Notes: generated from the sequence alone by a model not told the origin. DNA of 64,000 bases from Streptomyces sp. NRRL S-455 (GCF_000717875.1 NZ_JOCT01000001.1:434001-498000), one strand, 5' to 3'. Shown: positions 1 to 9,671, counted from the first letter of the stretch. Translations and numbers: made by a program.

Positions 1-124
1 ACGCGAGGGCGTGTGGCTGCGGCCGTTCCGGGATCTGGTGTACACCATGCCGCCGTACGTGACGGGCGACGCGGACGTGGCGCGGATCGCGCGCGCGGTG
101 TGCGCGGCGGCGCGGGAGGGATGA
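1..124 (+). CDS. bioA: Adenosylmethionine-8-amino-7-oxononanoate aminotransferase, C-terminal end only
   Basis: Only the last 40 or so codons are in the window, reading from base 2 to a TGA at 122-124. The visible text ([12 protein letters not shown], then a helical tail) matches the usual C-terminus of BioA, the PLP enzyme that makes 7,8-diaminopelargonate in biotin synthesis. The stop lies one base before the bioD start, so the two genes are almost certainly co-transcribed and translationally coupled. Identity rests on the short C-terminal motif plus the bioD neighbour; the start and active site lie outside the window. Confidence 0.8.
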
Positions 125-125
125 C

Positions 126-851
126 ATGCCGGTACTGGTGATCACGGGCACGGGCACGGAGGTCGGCAAGACGGTCGTGACCGCCGCCGTCGCGGCGACG
201 GCGCTGGCGGCGGGCCGTTCGGTGGCCGTGCTGAAGGCCGCGCAGACGGGCGTGCGGCCGGACGAGCCGGGGGACGCCGCCGAGGTCGCGCGGCTCGCGG
301 GCGCGCTGACCACGGCCGAACTGGCCCGTTATCCGGAGCCGTTGGCACCGGCCACGGCCGCTAGACGGGCGGGGCTCGCCCCGGTGCATCCGCAGGAGGT
401 CGCGGAGGCCGCGGCCAAGCTGGCCACCGAGCACGATCTGGTGCTGGTCGAAGGGGCGGGCGGGCTGCTCGTGCGGTTCGACGCGGCCGGCGGCACCCTG
501 GCCGACGCGGCCGGGCTGCTGTCGGCGCCGGTGCTGGTCGTGACGCAGGCGGGGCTCGGCACCCTCAACACGACGGAACTGACGGCGCGCGAGCTGCGCT
601 CCCGGGGGCTGGACCTGGCGGGAATCGTCATCGGGAGCTGGCCCGCCGCGCCGGATCTCGCCGCGCGCTGCAATCTGGCGGACCTGCCGGACGTGGCCGG
701 AGCGCCGCTGCTGGGTGCGGTCCCGGCCGGTTCGGGAGCCCTCTCCCCCGCCGGTTTCCGGGCGTCGGCCCCCGACTGGCTGGCGCCCCGCCTGGACGGT
801 ACGTGGGACGTCGGGGCGTTCCAGGCGCGGGAGGCGCCGCCGGTGTACTGA
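126..851 (+). CDS. bioD: ATP-dependent dethiobiotin synthetase
   Basis: 241 residues. It closes the ureido ring of dethiobiotin from 7,8-diaminopelargonate, CO2 and ATP in the cytoplasm, the step before BioB. The N-terminus carries the BioD P-loop GTGTEVGKT (residues 8-16), the lysine after it in LKAAQTG, and the VEGAGGLLV loop near residue 115, all in the family order. Length is normal for actinobacterial BioD. The ATG follows the bioA stop by one base, and the GGGAGGGATGA just upstream serves as ribosome binding site inside bioA. No bioB or bioF is visible; the remainder of the operon should lie to the left. Confidence 0.95.
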   Translation: MPVLVITGTGTEVGKTVVTAAVAATALAAGRSVAVLKAAQTGVRPDEPGDAAEVARLAGALTTAELARYPEPLAPATAARRAGLAPVHPQEVAEAAAKLATEHDLVLVEGAGGLLVRFDAAGGTLADAAGLLSAPVLVVTQAGLGTLNTTELTARELRSRGLDLAGIVIGSWPAAPDLAARCNLADLPDVAGAPLLGAVPAGSGALSPAGFRASAPDWLAPRLDGTWDVGAFQAREAPPVY

Positions 852-935
852 GACTGCCGCGTCGCGGGGTGCAACCGGGTCGGGGCTGGTCGCGTGTTGA
901 AGTACGTACGTGATCACTTCTCCGAAGGGACCACC

Positions 936-1835
936 TTGCACTCGAACGGACCCCGCCCCTCCCGCCGTACGGCACTCGCGCTGGGCGCGGGCACGGTGCT
1001 CGCCCTGGCGGCCGCACCGGCTCACGCCTTATCCGGCACCGGCGGCATCACCGCGCGGCTGAGGGAGCTCGAACAGGAGCACACCGCCCGGCTGGGCGTC
1101 TACGCCCGCGACATGCGCACGGGCCGTACGGTGGCGTACCGGGCCGACGAACGCTTCCCGATGGCCTCGTTGTTCAAGACGCTCGCCGCCGCGGCCGTCC
1201 TGCGCGACCTCGACCGCGACGGCGAGTTCCTGGCCCGGCGCGTGTACTTCACCCAGGACGACGTCGACAAGTCCGGGTACTCCGAGGTCACCAAGCATCA
1301 CGTCGCGACCGGCATGACCATCGGCGAACTGTGCGACGCGACCATACGCTTCAGCGACAACACCGCGGGCAACCTGCTCCTGGAGGAGCTGGGCGGGCCG
1401 ACCGCCGTCACGCGGTTCTGCCGCTCGATCGGTGACCCCGTCACCCGGCTCGACCGGTGGGAGCCCGAGCTCAACTCCGCGGAACCGTGGCGCGTGACCG
1501 ACACGACCTCCCCGCGCGCCATCGGCACGACCTACGCCCGGCTCGTGCTGGGCACCGCGCTGGAGCCCCGGGACCGCGGGCGGCTCACGGACTGGCTGCT
1601 GGGCAACACCACCAGCGTCGAAAGGTTCCGCAAGGGCCTGCCCGCTGACTGGCTGCTCGCCGACAAGACCGGCGGCGGACAGTACGGCAGCAACAACGAC
1701 GTCGGCATCACCTGGCCTCCCGGCGGCACGCCGATCGTGCTGTCCGTTCTGACGACCCAGCCGGAGGAGGACGCCCCGGCCGACAACGCGCTGGTCGCCC
1801 GGACGGCCGCGCTGCTGGCCGCGGAACTCGGCTAG
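936..1835 (+). CDS. bla: Class A (serine) beta-lactamase with Tat-type signal peptide and a TTA codon
   Basis: The TTG at 936 is chosen because GAAGGGA lies six bases upstream; an in-frame GTG at 894 would add 14 residues without a good ribosome site. The 299-residue product begins with a twin-arginine signal (PSRRTALALG then a hydrophobic core and APAHA), so it is probably exported folded. Class A motifs are complete: S-L-F-K (Ser78, Lys81), S-D-N (140-142), E-P-E-L-N (176-180, the Glu166 region) and K-T-G (244-246). It hydrolyses beta-lactam amides outside the membrane. Leu32 at the signal cleavage region is a TTA codon (1029-1031), which in Streptomyces makes translation depend on the bldA tRNA. 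Substrate range cannot be read from sequence. Confidence 0.93.
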   Translation: MHSNGPRPSRRTALALGAGTVLALAAAPAHALSGTGGITARLRELEQEHTARLGVYARDMRTGRTVAYRADERFPMASLFKTLAAAAVLRDLDRDGEFLARRVYFTQDDVDKSGYSEVTKHHVATGMTIGELCDATIRFSDNTAGNLLLEELGGPTAVTRFCRSIGDPVTRLDRWEPELNSAEPWRVTDTTSPRAIGTTYARLVLGTALEPRDRGRLTDWLLGNTTSVERFRKGLPADWLLADKTGGGQYGSNNDVGITWPPGGTPIVLSVLTTQPEEDAPADNALVARTAALLAAELG

Positions 1836-1841
1836 ACACCC

Positions 1842-2789
1842 GTGGACGACCGGGGAGAGCGGCGGGGCGGGCGCCCGTCGGACGCCTGGCTCGTCGCGGG
1901 CGCCTTGGGTGTCGCCGGCCTGTCGTCCCTGCACTCCGCCGTGCCCAACGGGGTCGGGCGTCTCGGCAGTCTGCTGGAGACGTTCCTGCCGTGGCTGGGC
2001 GTGGGTGTGCCTCTCCTCGGTTGTCTCGCCGTGCTCAAGCGGTCGAAGACGGGGCTGCTCGCCTGCCTGGCGCCGGTGGCGGTGTGGCTCTGGATGTTCG
2101 GCGGGCTGTGGTTCTCCCCGGCCCCGGAGTCGTACGACCTGACCGTCGTCCAGCACAACGTGGCCGACGACAACGCCGACCCCGAGGGCACGGCGCGGGC
2201 TCTGCGTGCCACCCGTGCGGACCTGGTGGCCTTGCAGGAACTGCTGCCCGCGGCACGGCCGGTGTACCAGGCCGCCCTGGGCGGCTCGTATCCGTACCGG
2301 GCGGTTCACGGCACGGTCGGGCTCTGGTCGGCGCACGCCCTCACCGACGTGCGGGCGGTGGACATCCGGCCCGAGGGCTTCCCGGAGAGCTGGCAGCGTG
2401 GGCTGCGGGCCACGGTGTCCGCGCCCGGCGGGCAGATCGCCGTGTACGTGGTGCATCTGCCGTCGGTCCGTCTGGGCCCGACAGGCCTGGCTTCGGCGGC
2501 CCGGGACGAGAGTGCCGCACTGCTCGGGGCCCGGATCGCGGACGACCCGGCCGGCCGGCTGCTGGTCGTGGGCGACCTCAACGGCACGGTGCAGGACCGG
2601 GGGCTCGCGCCGCTCACCTCCCGACTGGACGTGCCGGACGCGGGGTTCGCGTTCAGCTGGCCCGCGTCCCTGCCGGTGGCGAGGATCGACCAGGTGCTGG
2701 GGAGGGGGGTCGAGGTGTCGGAGGTGTCGGCGCTTGACGAGACCGGGAGTGATCACTTGCCGGTGGTGGGCCGCGTACTCCTGCGGTAG
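1842..2789 (+). CDS. Endonuclease/exonuclease/phosphatase (EEP) family protein with N-terminal membrane segments
   Basis: 315 residues starting at GTG six bases after the beta-lactamase stop, so co-transcription is likely. Residues about 12-100 contain two or three hydrophobic segments (for example LPWLGVGVPLLGCLAVL), then an EEP catalytic domain with VQHNVADDN, the glutamate in VALQELLP, VVHLPS, VGDLNG and the terminal GSDHLPVVG, which supply the metal-binding Glu, Asp/Asn and His of this fold. EEP enzymes cleave phosphodiesters in DNA, sphingomyelin or inositides; the catalytic domain here is predicted outside the membrane, suggesting an extracytoplasmic phosphodiesterase. The substrate is unknown. 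Confidence 0.82.
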   Translation: MDDRGERRGGRPSDAWLVAGALGVAGLSSLHSAVPNGVGRLGSLLETFLPWLGVGVPLLGCLAVLKRSKTGLLACLAPVAVWLWMFGGLWFSPAPESYDLTVVQHNVADDNADPEGTARALRATRADLVALQELLPAARPVYQAALGGSYPYRAVHGTVGLWSAHALTDVRAVDIRPEGFPESWQRGLRATVSAPGGQIAVYVVHLPSVRLGPTGLASAARDESAALLGARIADDPAGRLLVVGDLNGTVQDRGLAPLTSRLDVPDAGFAFSWPASLPVARIDQVLGRGVEVSEVSALDETGSDHLPVVGRVLLR

Positions 2790-2857
2790 GCGGCATGGAT
2801 GGACCGGACTCGTCCGGGGGACACTCCCGGTAGGCCCACCTCACCAGGGAGGTCCCC

Positions 2858-3535
2858 ATGCCGCTCCGCTCCGGCAAGGTGCCCCGGGACGCCGTGCGTC
2901 ATCCGCTGTTCGCGCGTTGCTACGCCCGGGTCAGCGTGGCCGCCGAGAACCGGATGGGCATGGACCGGGTCCGCGAGAGACTGCTCGCCGGGCTGTCCGG
3001 TCGGGTGATCGAGATCGGCGCGGGAAACGGGCTGAACTTCGGGCACTACCCGGGCGCCGTCTCGGAGGTCGTGGCCATCGAACCGGAGCGGCGACTGCGG
3101 CAGCTGGCCGTGGAGGCCGCTCTGCGCGCCGAGGTGCCGGTGGACGTGGTGCCGGGTGTGGCTGAGGCGCTGCCGGTCAAGAGCGAGGGCTTCGACGCGG
3201 CGGTGGTGTCCCTGGTGCTGTGCAGTGTGCGGGACGTGCCCCGGGCCCTCGGGGAGCTGCGGCGGGTGCTGCGGCCGGGTGGTGAGGTGCGGTTCTTCGA
3301 GCACGGCCGGGGCGGCGGCCGGGTGATGACCTTCAGCCAGCGCGCGCTGGACCGGACGCTGTGGCCGGTGCTGAGCGGCGGCTGCCACCTGTCGCGGGAG
3401 CCGGTGCGGGCGCTGCGGGACGCCGGTTTCGAACTCGGCCCCTACCGCCGGGTGCTGATGCCGGAGCAGGGGCCGGTGCTGCCGGCTTCGTACTGCGTGC
3501 TGGGCACCGCGTGGCGCCCGGGGATCAGCGGGTAG
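2858..3535 (+). CDS. Class I SAM-dependent methyltransferase
   Basis: 225 residues; the ATG is preceded by GGGAGGT. Motif I is VIEIGAGNGLNF (residues about 49-60), followed by the acidic VVAIEPE at the end of beta 2 and the post-I region ALPVKSEGFDAAVVSLVLCSV, giving the Methyltransf_11 pattern (ubiquinone/menaquinone-methylase-like). The acceptor is not recognisable. The C-terminal part (HLSREPVRALRDAGFE) is typical of small-molecule methyltransferases of this group. It stands alone and ends one base before the convergent toxin gene. Confidence 0.85.
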   Translation: MPLRSGKVPRDAVRHPLFARCYARVSVAAENRMGMDRVRERLLAGLSGRVIEIGAGNGLNFGHYPGAVSEVVAIEPERRLRQLAVEAALRAEVPVDVVPGVAEALPVKSEGFDAAVVSLVLCSVRDVPRALGELRRVLRPGGEVRFFEHGRGGGRVMTFSQRALDRTLWPVLSGGCHLSREPVRALRDAGFELGPYRRVLMPEQGPVLPASYCVLGTAWRPGISG

Positions 3536-3910
3536 TCACAGGCTCCACTGGCGCAGCTCCTGCTCGATGTCCCGCACCGACGCCTCACCGCTCTTGACCA
3601 GCCGGGCGAGGTCGCGGACCTGCTCGGGTGAGGTGACGACCTTGGCGCCGCCGGCGACGAGGTACGCGTAGGCGACGGCGGAGGCGAACAGGGCGTTGGA
3701 GCGTTCCAGCGCGGGGACGTGGATCAGGAGCTGGAGCAGCGCGGCGGCACGGGCGTGCGGGCTGTCGTAGACGGGGACGCCGAATATCTCGGCCTGGTGG
3801 CGGGCGACGGCGGCGACCAGGGCTCCCCAGTCGGTGACCTGGGGGTCTCCGGGGGTCTTCTGCTCGGCGAGCATCAGCAGCCAGGCGAGGTCGATTTCGA
3901 GGTTGTTCAA
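3536..3910 (-). CDS. Fic/Doc-like toxin component with degenerate catalytic motif
   Basis: 124 residues starting at TTG (3910), four bases after the antitoxin stop. Layout and length match the Doc-type toxins encoded downstream of small antitoxins. The region H-V-P-A-L-E-R-S-N-A-L-F (64-75) sits where Doc has its H-x-F-x-D-x-N-K-R motif: the histidine is kept and an acidic residue is present, but the Asn-Lys-Arg phosphate-binding signature is not. It may use a modified mechanism or be a catalytically weak family member; known Doc proteins phosphorylate EF-Tu. Assignment depends on gene arrangement and residual motif; no search was run. Confidence 0.65.
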   Translation of the reverse strand: MNNLEIDLAWLLMLAEQKTPGDPQVTDWGALVAAVARHQAEIFGVPVYDSPHARAAALLQLLIHVPALERSNALFASAVAYAYLVAGGAKVVTSPEQVRDLARLVKSGEASVRDIEQELRQWSL

Positions 3911-3914
3911 GGGA

Positions 3915-4154
3915 TCAGTGACGACCTTCGCGGGTGCCTTCGCGGTCAGCGCCGAATTCCTCGGCGAAGACGGACTCGTACTGCTTCATGAAGTCGGCGG
4001 CGGCCTCCACGAAGGTGTGGCCCACCTCGCCGGTGTCCTGTCTGACCAGCTCCTCGATGTAGCGGTTGACGCTCATGCCGCGGGCCAGGGCGCGTTCGCG
4101 GGCGGCTCGGGCGGTGCCCTCGTCGACTCGCACGTTCAGCTGGGTCTTCGCCAT
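3915..4154 (-). CDS. Ribbon-helix-helix antitoxin
   Basis: 79 residues. The N-terminus T-Q-L-N-V-R-V-D-E is a typical RHH DNA-binding strand followed by two helices (ARAARERALARG, then SVNRYIEELV). The acidic and charged C-terminal half (residues 40-79) would be the toxin-binding segment. Gene order antitoxin then toxin and the palindromic operator directly upstream fit autoregulation by the complex. Confidence 0.75.
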   Translation of the reverse strand: MAKTQLNVRVDEGTARAARERALARGMSVNRYIEELVRQDTGEVGHTFVEAAADFMKQYESVFAEEFGADREGTREGRH

Positions 4155-4162
4155 ACCCAGAA

Positions 4163-4182
4163 GCTAGCGCGGAGGCGCTAGC
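4163..4182. promoter_or_regulatory. Palindromic operator of the toxin-antitoxin operon
   Basis: GCTAGCGC and GCGCTAGC form a perfect 8-bp inverted repeat around a 4-bp spacer, eight bases upstream of the antitoxin ATG. Each arm contains the self-palindrome GCTAGC, with the two centres 14 bp apart, the sort of paired short sites that two RHH dimers bind. Function as an autoregulatory operator is inferred. Confidence 0.6.
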
Positions 4183-4290
4183 ACCGGCAAGGCGGCGGCT
4201 CCGACTCGCGGAGGATACCGAGTGTGGGCCGGGTCACATTACCCTCGGGCCAGGCGAGGAAGTCCTGACGTCCACCAGGAGGAGGCGGCC

Positions 4291-5106
4291 TTGTCCACAC
4301 CTGCTGCGCAGCACGCCCCCGGCCTCGCGCCGGCCGACGGCATCGCGGCCCGGGCCCGCGGGCTGACCAAGGCGTACGGTTCGGGCGAGACGACCGTGCT
4401 GGCGCTGGACTCGGTGGACGTGGACGTCGTCCGCGGCCGGTTCACCGCGGTGATGGGGCCGTCGGGGTCCGGGAAGTCCACGCTGATGCACTGCCTGGCG
4501 GGGCTCGACACCGTCTCGGCCGGTCAGGTGTGGCTCGGCGACACCGAGATCACGGGGCTGAGGGACCGCGAGCTGACACGGCTGCGCCGCGACCGGATCG
4601 GGTTCATGTTCCAGTCGTTCAACCTCATCCCGACCCTGAACGCGCTGGAGAACATCACCCTGCCCATGGACATCGCGGGCCACAGGCCCGACGAGAAGTG
4701 GCTGGACCAGGTCATCGACACGCTGGGCCTGCGGGACCGGCTCCGGCACCGGCCGTCGCAGCTCTCCGGCGGACAGCAGCAGCGGGTGGCCTGCGCCCGG
4801 GCGCTGGCCTCCCGGCCCGAGCTGATCTTCGCGGACGAGCCGACCGGCAACCTCGACTCCCGGGCGGGTCTGGAGGTGCTCGGCTTCCTGCGCGAGGCGG
4901 TGGACCGGCTCGGCCAGACCGTTGTCATGGTCACCCATGACCCGGGTGCCGCCACCCACTCGGACCTGGTGCTCTTCCTCGGGGACGGCCGCATCGTCGA
5001 CGAGATGCGGCAGCCGACGGCGGAGGCCGTGCTGGAACGCATGAAGCGCTTCGACGTGATCCGCAGCCGGTCCGAGGACACGCCCGCGTCGCCCGGGGAG
5101 AGCTGA
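4291..5106 (+). CDS. ABC transporter ATP-binding protein, MacB/LolD type
   Basis: 271 residues from TTG 4291, chosen because AGGAGGAGG ends seven bases upstream; an ATG-type start does not occur nearby and an upstream GTG at 4222 lacks a ribosome site. Walker [10 protein letters not shown] (56-64), the Q-loop FQSFN, signature LSGGQQQR, Walker [14 protein letters not shown] and the H-loop VTHDPG are all intact. The TGNLDS variant is typical of ATPases paired with FtsX-like permeases, which drive mechanotransmission or export rather than import. The partner permease starts five bases downstream. Confidence 0.92.
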   Translation: MSTPAAQHAPGLAPADGIAARARGLTKAYGSGETTVLALDSVDVDVVRGRFTAVMGPSGSGKSTLMHCLAGLDTVSAGQVWLGDTEITGLRDRELTRLRRDRIGFMFQSFNLIPTLNALENITLPMDIAGHRPDEKWLDQVIDTLGLRDRLRHRPSQLSGGQQQRVACARALASRPELIFADEPTGNLDSRAGLEVLGFLREAVDRLGQTVVMVTHDPGAATHSDLVLFLGDGRIVDEMRQPTAEAVLERMKRFDVIRSRSEDTPASPGES

Positions 5107-5110
5107 CCCC

Positions 5111-7678
5111 GTGCTCAAGGCGACCCTGAGGACCTTCCTGGCACACAAGGGGCGGCTGCTCCTCTCGGCGCTCGCCGTCCTGCTGTCCGTCGCGTTCGTC
5201 ACGGGCAGCCTGATCTTCTCGGACACCGTCAGCCGCACCTTCGACCGGCTGTTCGCCTCCACCGCGGCCGACGTCACCGTCAGCCCCAAGGAGGGCCTCG
5301 ACGAGGCGGTGCCCTCGGGACGGACGGCGACCCTGCCGGCCGCGCTCGCCGAGCGGGTGCGGCAGGTCGACGGGGTGGCGGCGGCACGCGCCGAGGTGGA
5401 CGTGGACGGCCTCACCGTCGTCGACGAGGACAACGAGCCGGTCGGCCCGACCACCGGCGCCCCCACGCTCGGCACCGCCTGGAACCCGAGCGGACGCAGC
5501 CCGGTGGAGCTGACCTCCGGCCACGCCCCGCGCGGACCGGACCAGGCGCTGCTCGACTCGGAGACCGCCGGCCGGGCGGACGTGCGCATCGGTGACACCC
5601 TCACCGTGATCGCGCCGCCCGGGTCGTTCCAGGTCCGGGTCGTCGGCATCGTCACCTTCACCACCACCAACCCCGGCTCCGCCCGGGTCTTCTTCGACGG
5701 CCCCACCGCTCGGACGAAGCTGCTGGGCGACCCGCGGGCGGCGACCGGCATCGCGGCCGACGCCGCCGAGGGAGTCAGCGACCAGCAGATCAAGCAGCGC
5801 GTGGCCGCCGCGCTCGGCGCGCACATCTATGACTACAGGACCGCCGACGAGCAGGCCGAGTCGGACGTCGAGCGACTGGGCGGATTCCTGGACGTCATCA
5901 AGTACGTGATGGTCGGCTTCGCCGGGATCGCCGTGCTGGTGGGCGTGTTCCTGATCGTCAACACCTTCTCCATGCTCATCGCGCAGCGCACCCGGGAGCT
6001 CGGCCTGCTGCGTGCGCTGGGTGCCGACCAGCGCCAGGTCCGCCGCTCGGTGCTCACCGAGGCGGTCCTGCTCGGTCTGGTCGGCTCGACGCTGGGGCTC
6101 GCCACGGGCATCGGGCTCGCGGCGGGGCTCATCGAGCTGATGGGCCTGGTCGGCATGAACATCGACGCGGACGAGATGGCCATCGGCTGGGCGACACCGG
6201 TCGCGGCGTACGTCGTCGGTCTCGGTGTCACCTTCGTCGCCGCGTATCTGCCGGCGCGGCGGGCCGCGGGCGTGTCGCCGATGGCCGCGCTCGCGGACGC
6301 CGAGGTCGCCGGGGTCGGCCGGCCGCTGCGGACGCGGGCGGTGGCGGGTGCGGTCGTCGGAGCGGCCGGTGCGGCGGCCCTCGTGGGCTGTGCGGTGTCC
6401 GGGCAGACGTCGTCGGCGGCGTCCCTGCTGGGGCTCGGGGTGGTGCTCACCCTGATCGCGACCGTGATCGCCGGGCCGCTGCTGGTGCGGCCCGTGATCC
6501 GCGTGCTCGGGGCGGCGTTCCCCGCGGTGTTCGGGCCGATCGGCCGGATGAGCCAGCGCAACGCCCTGCGCAACCCCCGCCGTACGGGGGCCACCGCGGC
6601 GGCCCTGATGGTGGGGATCGCCCTGGTCGTCGGGATGTCGGTGGCGAGCGCCTCGATGACAAGGTCGTTCGACCAGCAGATCGACAAGACGCTGGGCGCC
6701 GACTTCGTGATCCAGAACGGCAACTTCCTGCCGTTCCCACGGGAGGTCACCGACGAGGTACGCGACACCGAGGGCGTGGGCCTGGTCGTGCGGGGGCGGT
6801 TCGCGCCGGTCGCCGTGCGGCTCCCGGACGGTGACCGCGTGGAGACGACGGCCGCGGGCTACGATGCGCGGCTCGACGAGGTCGCCAACATCACGTACGC
6901 GCGGGGGAACACGGCGGCGGCCCTGGCGGACGGCCGGCTCGCCATGGACCGGGACTTCGCCCGCGACCACGACGTGCGGGTCGGCGGCACGATCCCGGTG
7001 GAGTTCCAGGGCGGACGCCAGGCCGAGCTGACGGTCGGCGCCCTCACCGACCAGGACTCCGCCGAGGGCTTCGGCACTCAGGGCGGGCTCTACTTCGGGC
7101 TCGCCACCCTCGAGCGGTACGCGCCGGGCGGCCAGGACTCCGCGCTGTACGTCAACGCCGCCCCGGGCACGGGCGACGACGACCTGCGCGCGAACCTGGA
7201 GGAGACCCTGGACCCGTATCCGCAGGTGCAGGTACGGGACCTGGCCGACTACAAGGAGCTGGTCCACGACCAGATCGCCGTCCTGCTCTACCTCGTGTAC
7301 GCGCTGCTGGGGCTGGCGATCATCATCGCGGTACTGGGGGTGGTCAACACCCTCGCGCTGTCGGTCGTCGAACGCACCCGGGAGATCGGGCTGCTGCGGG
7401 CGATCGGGCTGGCGCGCCGTCAGCTGCGGCGGATGATCCGGCTGGAGTCGGTGGTGATCGCCGTGTTCGGCGCGGTTCTGGGGCTCGCGCTGGGGCTGGT
7501 GTGGGGCGTGTGCACTCAGCAGGTGCTGGCGCTCCAGGACATGGGGGCCCTCGCGATCCCGTGGGGCACGGTCGTCGCGGTGGTGATCGGCTCGGCGGTG
7601 GTGGGAGTCGTGGCGGCGCTGCTTCCGGCGTTGCGTGCATCCCGCATGAACGTACTGGCGGCCATCGCGCACGAGTGA
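5111..7678 (+). CDS. FtsX-like ABC transporter permease (two repeats)
   Basis: 855 residues from GTG 5111, with GGGGAGAGC upstream inside the ATPase gene. One N-terminal transmembrane helix (residues 10-35) leads into an extracytoplasmic domain, then three helices around 265-400 with the FtsX signature ([14 protein letters not shown]), a second anchor and large domain (about 480-720), and a closing three-helix FtsX unit with [14 protein letters not shown]. The duplicated architecture is common in actinobacteria. With the upstream ATPase it forms an efflux or envelope-remodelling transporter; no periplasmic adaptor is present. Substrate unknown. Confidence 0.9.
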   Translation: MLKATLRTFLAHKGRLLLSALAVLLSVAFVTGSLIFSDTVSRTFDRLFASTAADVTVSPKEGLDEAVPSGRTATLPAALAERVRQVDGVAAARAEVDVDGLTVVDEDNEPVGPTTGAPTLGTAWNPSGRSPVELTSGHAPRGPDQALLDSETAGRADVRIGDTLTVIAPPGSFQVRVVGIVTFTTTNPGSARVFFDGPTARTKLLGDPRAATGIAADAAEGVSDQQIKQRVAAALGAHIYDYRTADEQAESDVERLGGFLDVIKYVMVGFAGIAVLVGVFLIVNTFSMLIAQRTRELGLLRALGADQRQVRRSVLTEAVLLGLVGSTLGLATGIGLAAGLIELMGLVGMNIDADEMAIGWATPVAAYVVGLGVTFVAAYLPARRAAGVSPMAALADAEVAGVGRPLRTRAVAGAVVGAAGAAALVGCAVSGQTSSAASLLGLGVVLTLIATVIAGPLLVRPVIRVLGAAFPAVFGPIGRMSQRNALRNPRRTGATAAALMVGIALVVGMSVASASMTRSFDQQIDKTLGADFVIQNGNFLPFPREVTDEVRDTEGVGLVVRGRFAPVAVRLPDGDRVETTAAGYDARLDEVANITYARGNTAAALADGRLAMDRDFARDHDVRVGGTIPVEFQGGRQAELTVGALTDQDSAEGFGTQGGLYFGLATLERYAPGGQDSALYVNAAPGTGDDDLRANLEETLDPYPQVQVRDLADYKELVHDQIAVLLYLVYALLGLAIIIAVLGVVNTLALSVVERTREIGLLRAIGLARRQLRRMIRLESVVIAVFGAVLGLALGLVWGVCTQQVLALQDMGALAIPWGTVVAVVIGSAVVGVVAALLPALRASRMNVLAAIAHE

Positions 7679-7724
7679 TGGAATCGCGACGGGCACTCAA
7701 GTCAGCTCTGCATGAGGAGAGTTC

Positions 7725-8615
7725 ATGTCGCGTCCGTTCCGCTTCGGCGTCAACCTGCTCGAATCCGCGTCCGCCGACGAGTGGCGCGCCAAGTGCCGCC
7801 GGGCCGAGGAACTCGGCTACGACGTGATCCTCGTCCCCGACCATCTCGGCATGCCGGCGCCGTTCCCCTCGCTGGTGGCGGCGGCCGAGGCCACCCGGCG
7901 CCCGAGGCTCGGTACGTTCACGCTCAACGCGGGCTTCTGGAACCCGGCGCTGCTGGCCCGCGAGGTGGCGACGACGGACGCGCTGACGGGCGGACGCCTG
8001 GAACTCGGCCTCGGCACCGGCTACGCCCGGGGGGAACACGAGGCGGCCGGGCTGCCGTTCGGCGCGCCGGGCGAGCGGGTCGACCATCTGCGGCGGACGG
8101 TCGAAGAGCTGGAACGGCTGCTGGGCTCCGAGGAGTACCGGCCGCAGGCGGCGCAGCGGCCCCGGGTGCCCCTGCTGATCGGCGGGAACGGCGACCGGAT
8201 GCTCCGGCTGAGCGCCGAGCACGCCGACATCGCGGCGTTCACCGGGGCGCGTACGGCACCTGGCAGCACCGACGGGCGGTTGACGCCGATCACCGCGGAC
8301 GAGCTGGAGGAACGCGTCGCGCGGTATCTGAAGTTCGCGGAGCACCGCGAGGAGCCGCCCGAGCTGAACCTGCTCATCCAGATGGTGATCGGCACCGAGG
8401 ACCGCCAGGCGGCCGTCCAGCCGTTCCTCGAACACTTCCCCGGCCTGACAGCGGATCAGGTACTGGAGCTCCCCGTCTCCCTCGTCGGCACTCCGGACGA
8501 GCTCACGGAGCAGGTCCTGGCCCGACGGGAGCGCTACGGCTTTACGTACCTGACCGTCCTGGAGCCCTACATGGAGGCGTTCGCACCGGTCATGGAGCGG
8601 GTGCGAGGGCTCTGA
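7725..8615 (+). CDS. LLM-class F420-dependent oxidoreductase
   Basis: 296 residues; ATG preceded by GAGGAGAG. The luciferase-like fold is indicated by FRFGVNLLES, DVILVPDHLG, the TFTLNAGFWNPALLAREVAT barrel strand, and GRLELGLGTGY. This matches the single-subunit actinobacterial monooxygenase-like group that uses coenzyme F420 rather than FMN (TIGR03621-type). Electron transfer to an unknown small substrate is expected in the cytoplasm. It may be transcribed with the ABC exporter 46 bases upstream. Confidence 0.85.
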   Translation: MSRPFRFGVNLLESASADEWRAKCRRAEELGYDVILVPDHLGMPAPFPSLVAAAEATRRPRLGTFTLNAGFWNPALLAREVATTDALTGGRLELGLGTGYARGEHEAAGLPFGAPGERVDHLRRTVEELERLLGSEEYRPQAAQRPRVPLLIGGNGDRMLRLSAEHADIAAFTGARTAPGSTDGRLTPITADELEERVARYLKFAEHREEPPELNLLIQMVIGTEDRQAAVQPFLEHFPGLTADQVLELPVSLVGTPDELTEQVLARRERYGFTYLTVLEPYMEAFAPVMERVRGL

Positions 8616-8637
8616 CGTCCGCATCCTGGAAATGGAG

Positions 8638-8661
8638 CATCACGGCTCGCGGAGCGTGATG
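8638..8661. promoter_or_regulatory. Stem-loop between oxidoreductase and acetyltransferase genes
   Basis: CATCAC...GTGATG arms extend inward through CTC/GAG with one bulged G and a GCG loop, about ten paired bases ending 10 bases before the next ATG. It could be a terminator for the upstream gene, an operator, or a translation-control hairpin; there is no T-run. Confidence 0.35.
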
Positions 8662-8671
8662 TGATCAACTC

Positions 8672-9100
8672 ATGACCGAGCTGCGTATCCGGGCCGCGAC
8701 GCCCGAGGACCTCGACACCGTGCTGGCCTTCTGGAAGGTGGCCGCCGAGGGCACGAGCATCAGCGACGACCGGAGCGGCGTGGAGCGGCTGGTCGCACGC
8801 GACCCCGAGGCACTGATCCTGGCCGAGCTGGGCGGCGAGCTGGTCGGCACGGTGATCGCCGGCTTCGACGGCTGGCGCTGCCATCTGTACCGGCTGGCCG
8901 TGCATCCCGACCGGCGCCGCCAGGGCATCGCGTCCGCACTGCTGGCCGCGGCCGAGGAGCGGTTCGTGCGGCTCGGCGGGCGGCGCGCGGACGCGATGGT
9001 GCTCACGCACAACGAGACCGCGCACCACGCGTGGGGTGCCGCCGGTTACGCCCCCGAGGAGCAGTGGCGACGCTGGGTGAAGCCCCTCACCGAGTACTAG
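8672..9100 (+). CDS. GNAT family N-acetyltransferase
   Basis: 142 residues, the size of a single GNAT domain. LRIRAATPEDLDTVLAFW is the first strand and helix; the acetyl-CoA pyrophosphate loop is VHPDRRRQGIASALL (motif A, about residues 89-103); the C-terminal GAAGYAPEEQW is the usual last beta-bulge strand. The acceptor amine is not recognisable. Its stop overlaps the 3-prime end of the convergent TetR gene by 14 bases. Confidence 0.85.
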   Translation: MTELRIRAATPEDLDTVLAFWKVAAEGTSISDDRSGVERLVARDPEALILAELGGELVGTVIAGFDGWRCHLYRLAVHPDRRRQGIASALLAAAEERFVRLGGRRADAMVLTHNETAHHAWGAAGYAPEEQWRRWVKPLTEY

Positions 9101-9662
9101 GCGCGCCGGCCGGGGCGAGGACCCCGGCCACGAGCCGGCGGGCGTAGGAGGCGTCGAGGCCGTCGGGGCGGAAGAGGATGCGGTACATCATGGGCGCGAC
9201 GACCCGGTCGATGACCGTCTCGACGTCGGGTACCGGCTCCCCGCGCTCGCTCGCGCGGCCGAGGACGACGCCGATCTGCTCGGCGGCGTAAGCCGAGCAC
9301 TGGCCGGCGTTGCCACCGTCCGGGTCGCCGAGCAGGGCGTCCCGTATGTAGGCGCGGCCGGTGGGCGAGGCCATCTCGTCGAGGAACTGCTCGGCCCAGG
9401 CCGTGAGGTCGGACGCCAGGGCGCCGTGGTCCCGGGGCGCGGTGTCGGGCCGCAGCCGCTCCACCGCCACGTCCGACAGCAGTTCCTGCAGATCCCCCCA
9501 GCGGCGGTAGACCGTGGACGGCGTCACGCCCGCGCGCTGGGCGACCAACGGCACGGTGAGGGCGTCCCGGCCGACCTCCGAGGCCAGTTCGCGCACGGCT
9601 GCGTGCACTGACGCCTGGACCCGGGCGCTGCGTCCACCGGGGCGCACCATCTGCCTGCTCAT
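9087..9662 (-). CDS. TetR family transcriptional regulator of the amidase/MBL unit
   Basis: 191 residues from ATG 9662; AAGGTGGG upstream supports this over a GTG nine bases earlier. Residues about 10-60 form the TetR helix-turn-helix (VQASVHAAVRELAS, then TVPLVAQRAGVTPSTVYRRW). The C-terminal half is a TetR ligand/dimer domain with no recognisable effector motif. A 25-bp box overlapping its own promoter recurs twice in front of the neighbouring amidase and hydrolase genes, so it is the likely repressor of all three transcription units. Confidence 0.88.
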   Translation of the reverse strand: MSRQMVRPGGRSARVQASVHAAVRELASEVGRDALTVPLVAQRAGVTPSTVYRRWGDLQELLSDVAVERLRPDTAPRDHGALASDLTAWAEQFLDEMASPTGRAYIRDALLGDPDGGNAGQCSAYAAEQIGVVLGRASERGEPVPDVETVIDRVVAPMMYRILFRPDGLDASYARRLVAGVLAPAGAPSTR

Positions 9663-9671
9663 GGCACCCAC

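Noticed and set aside
4931..7696. Long minus-strand frame under the FtsX-like permease
   Set aside because: Composition is typical of an antisense shadow and no motif is present.
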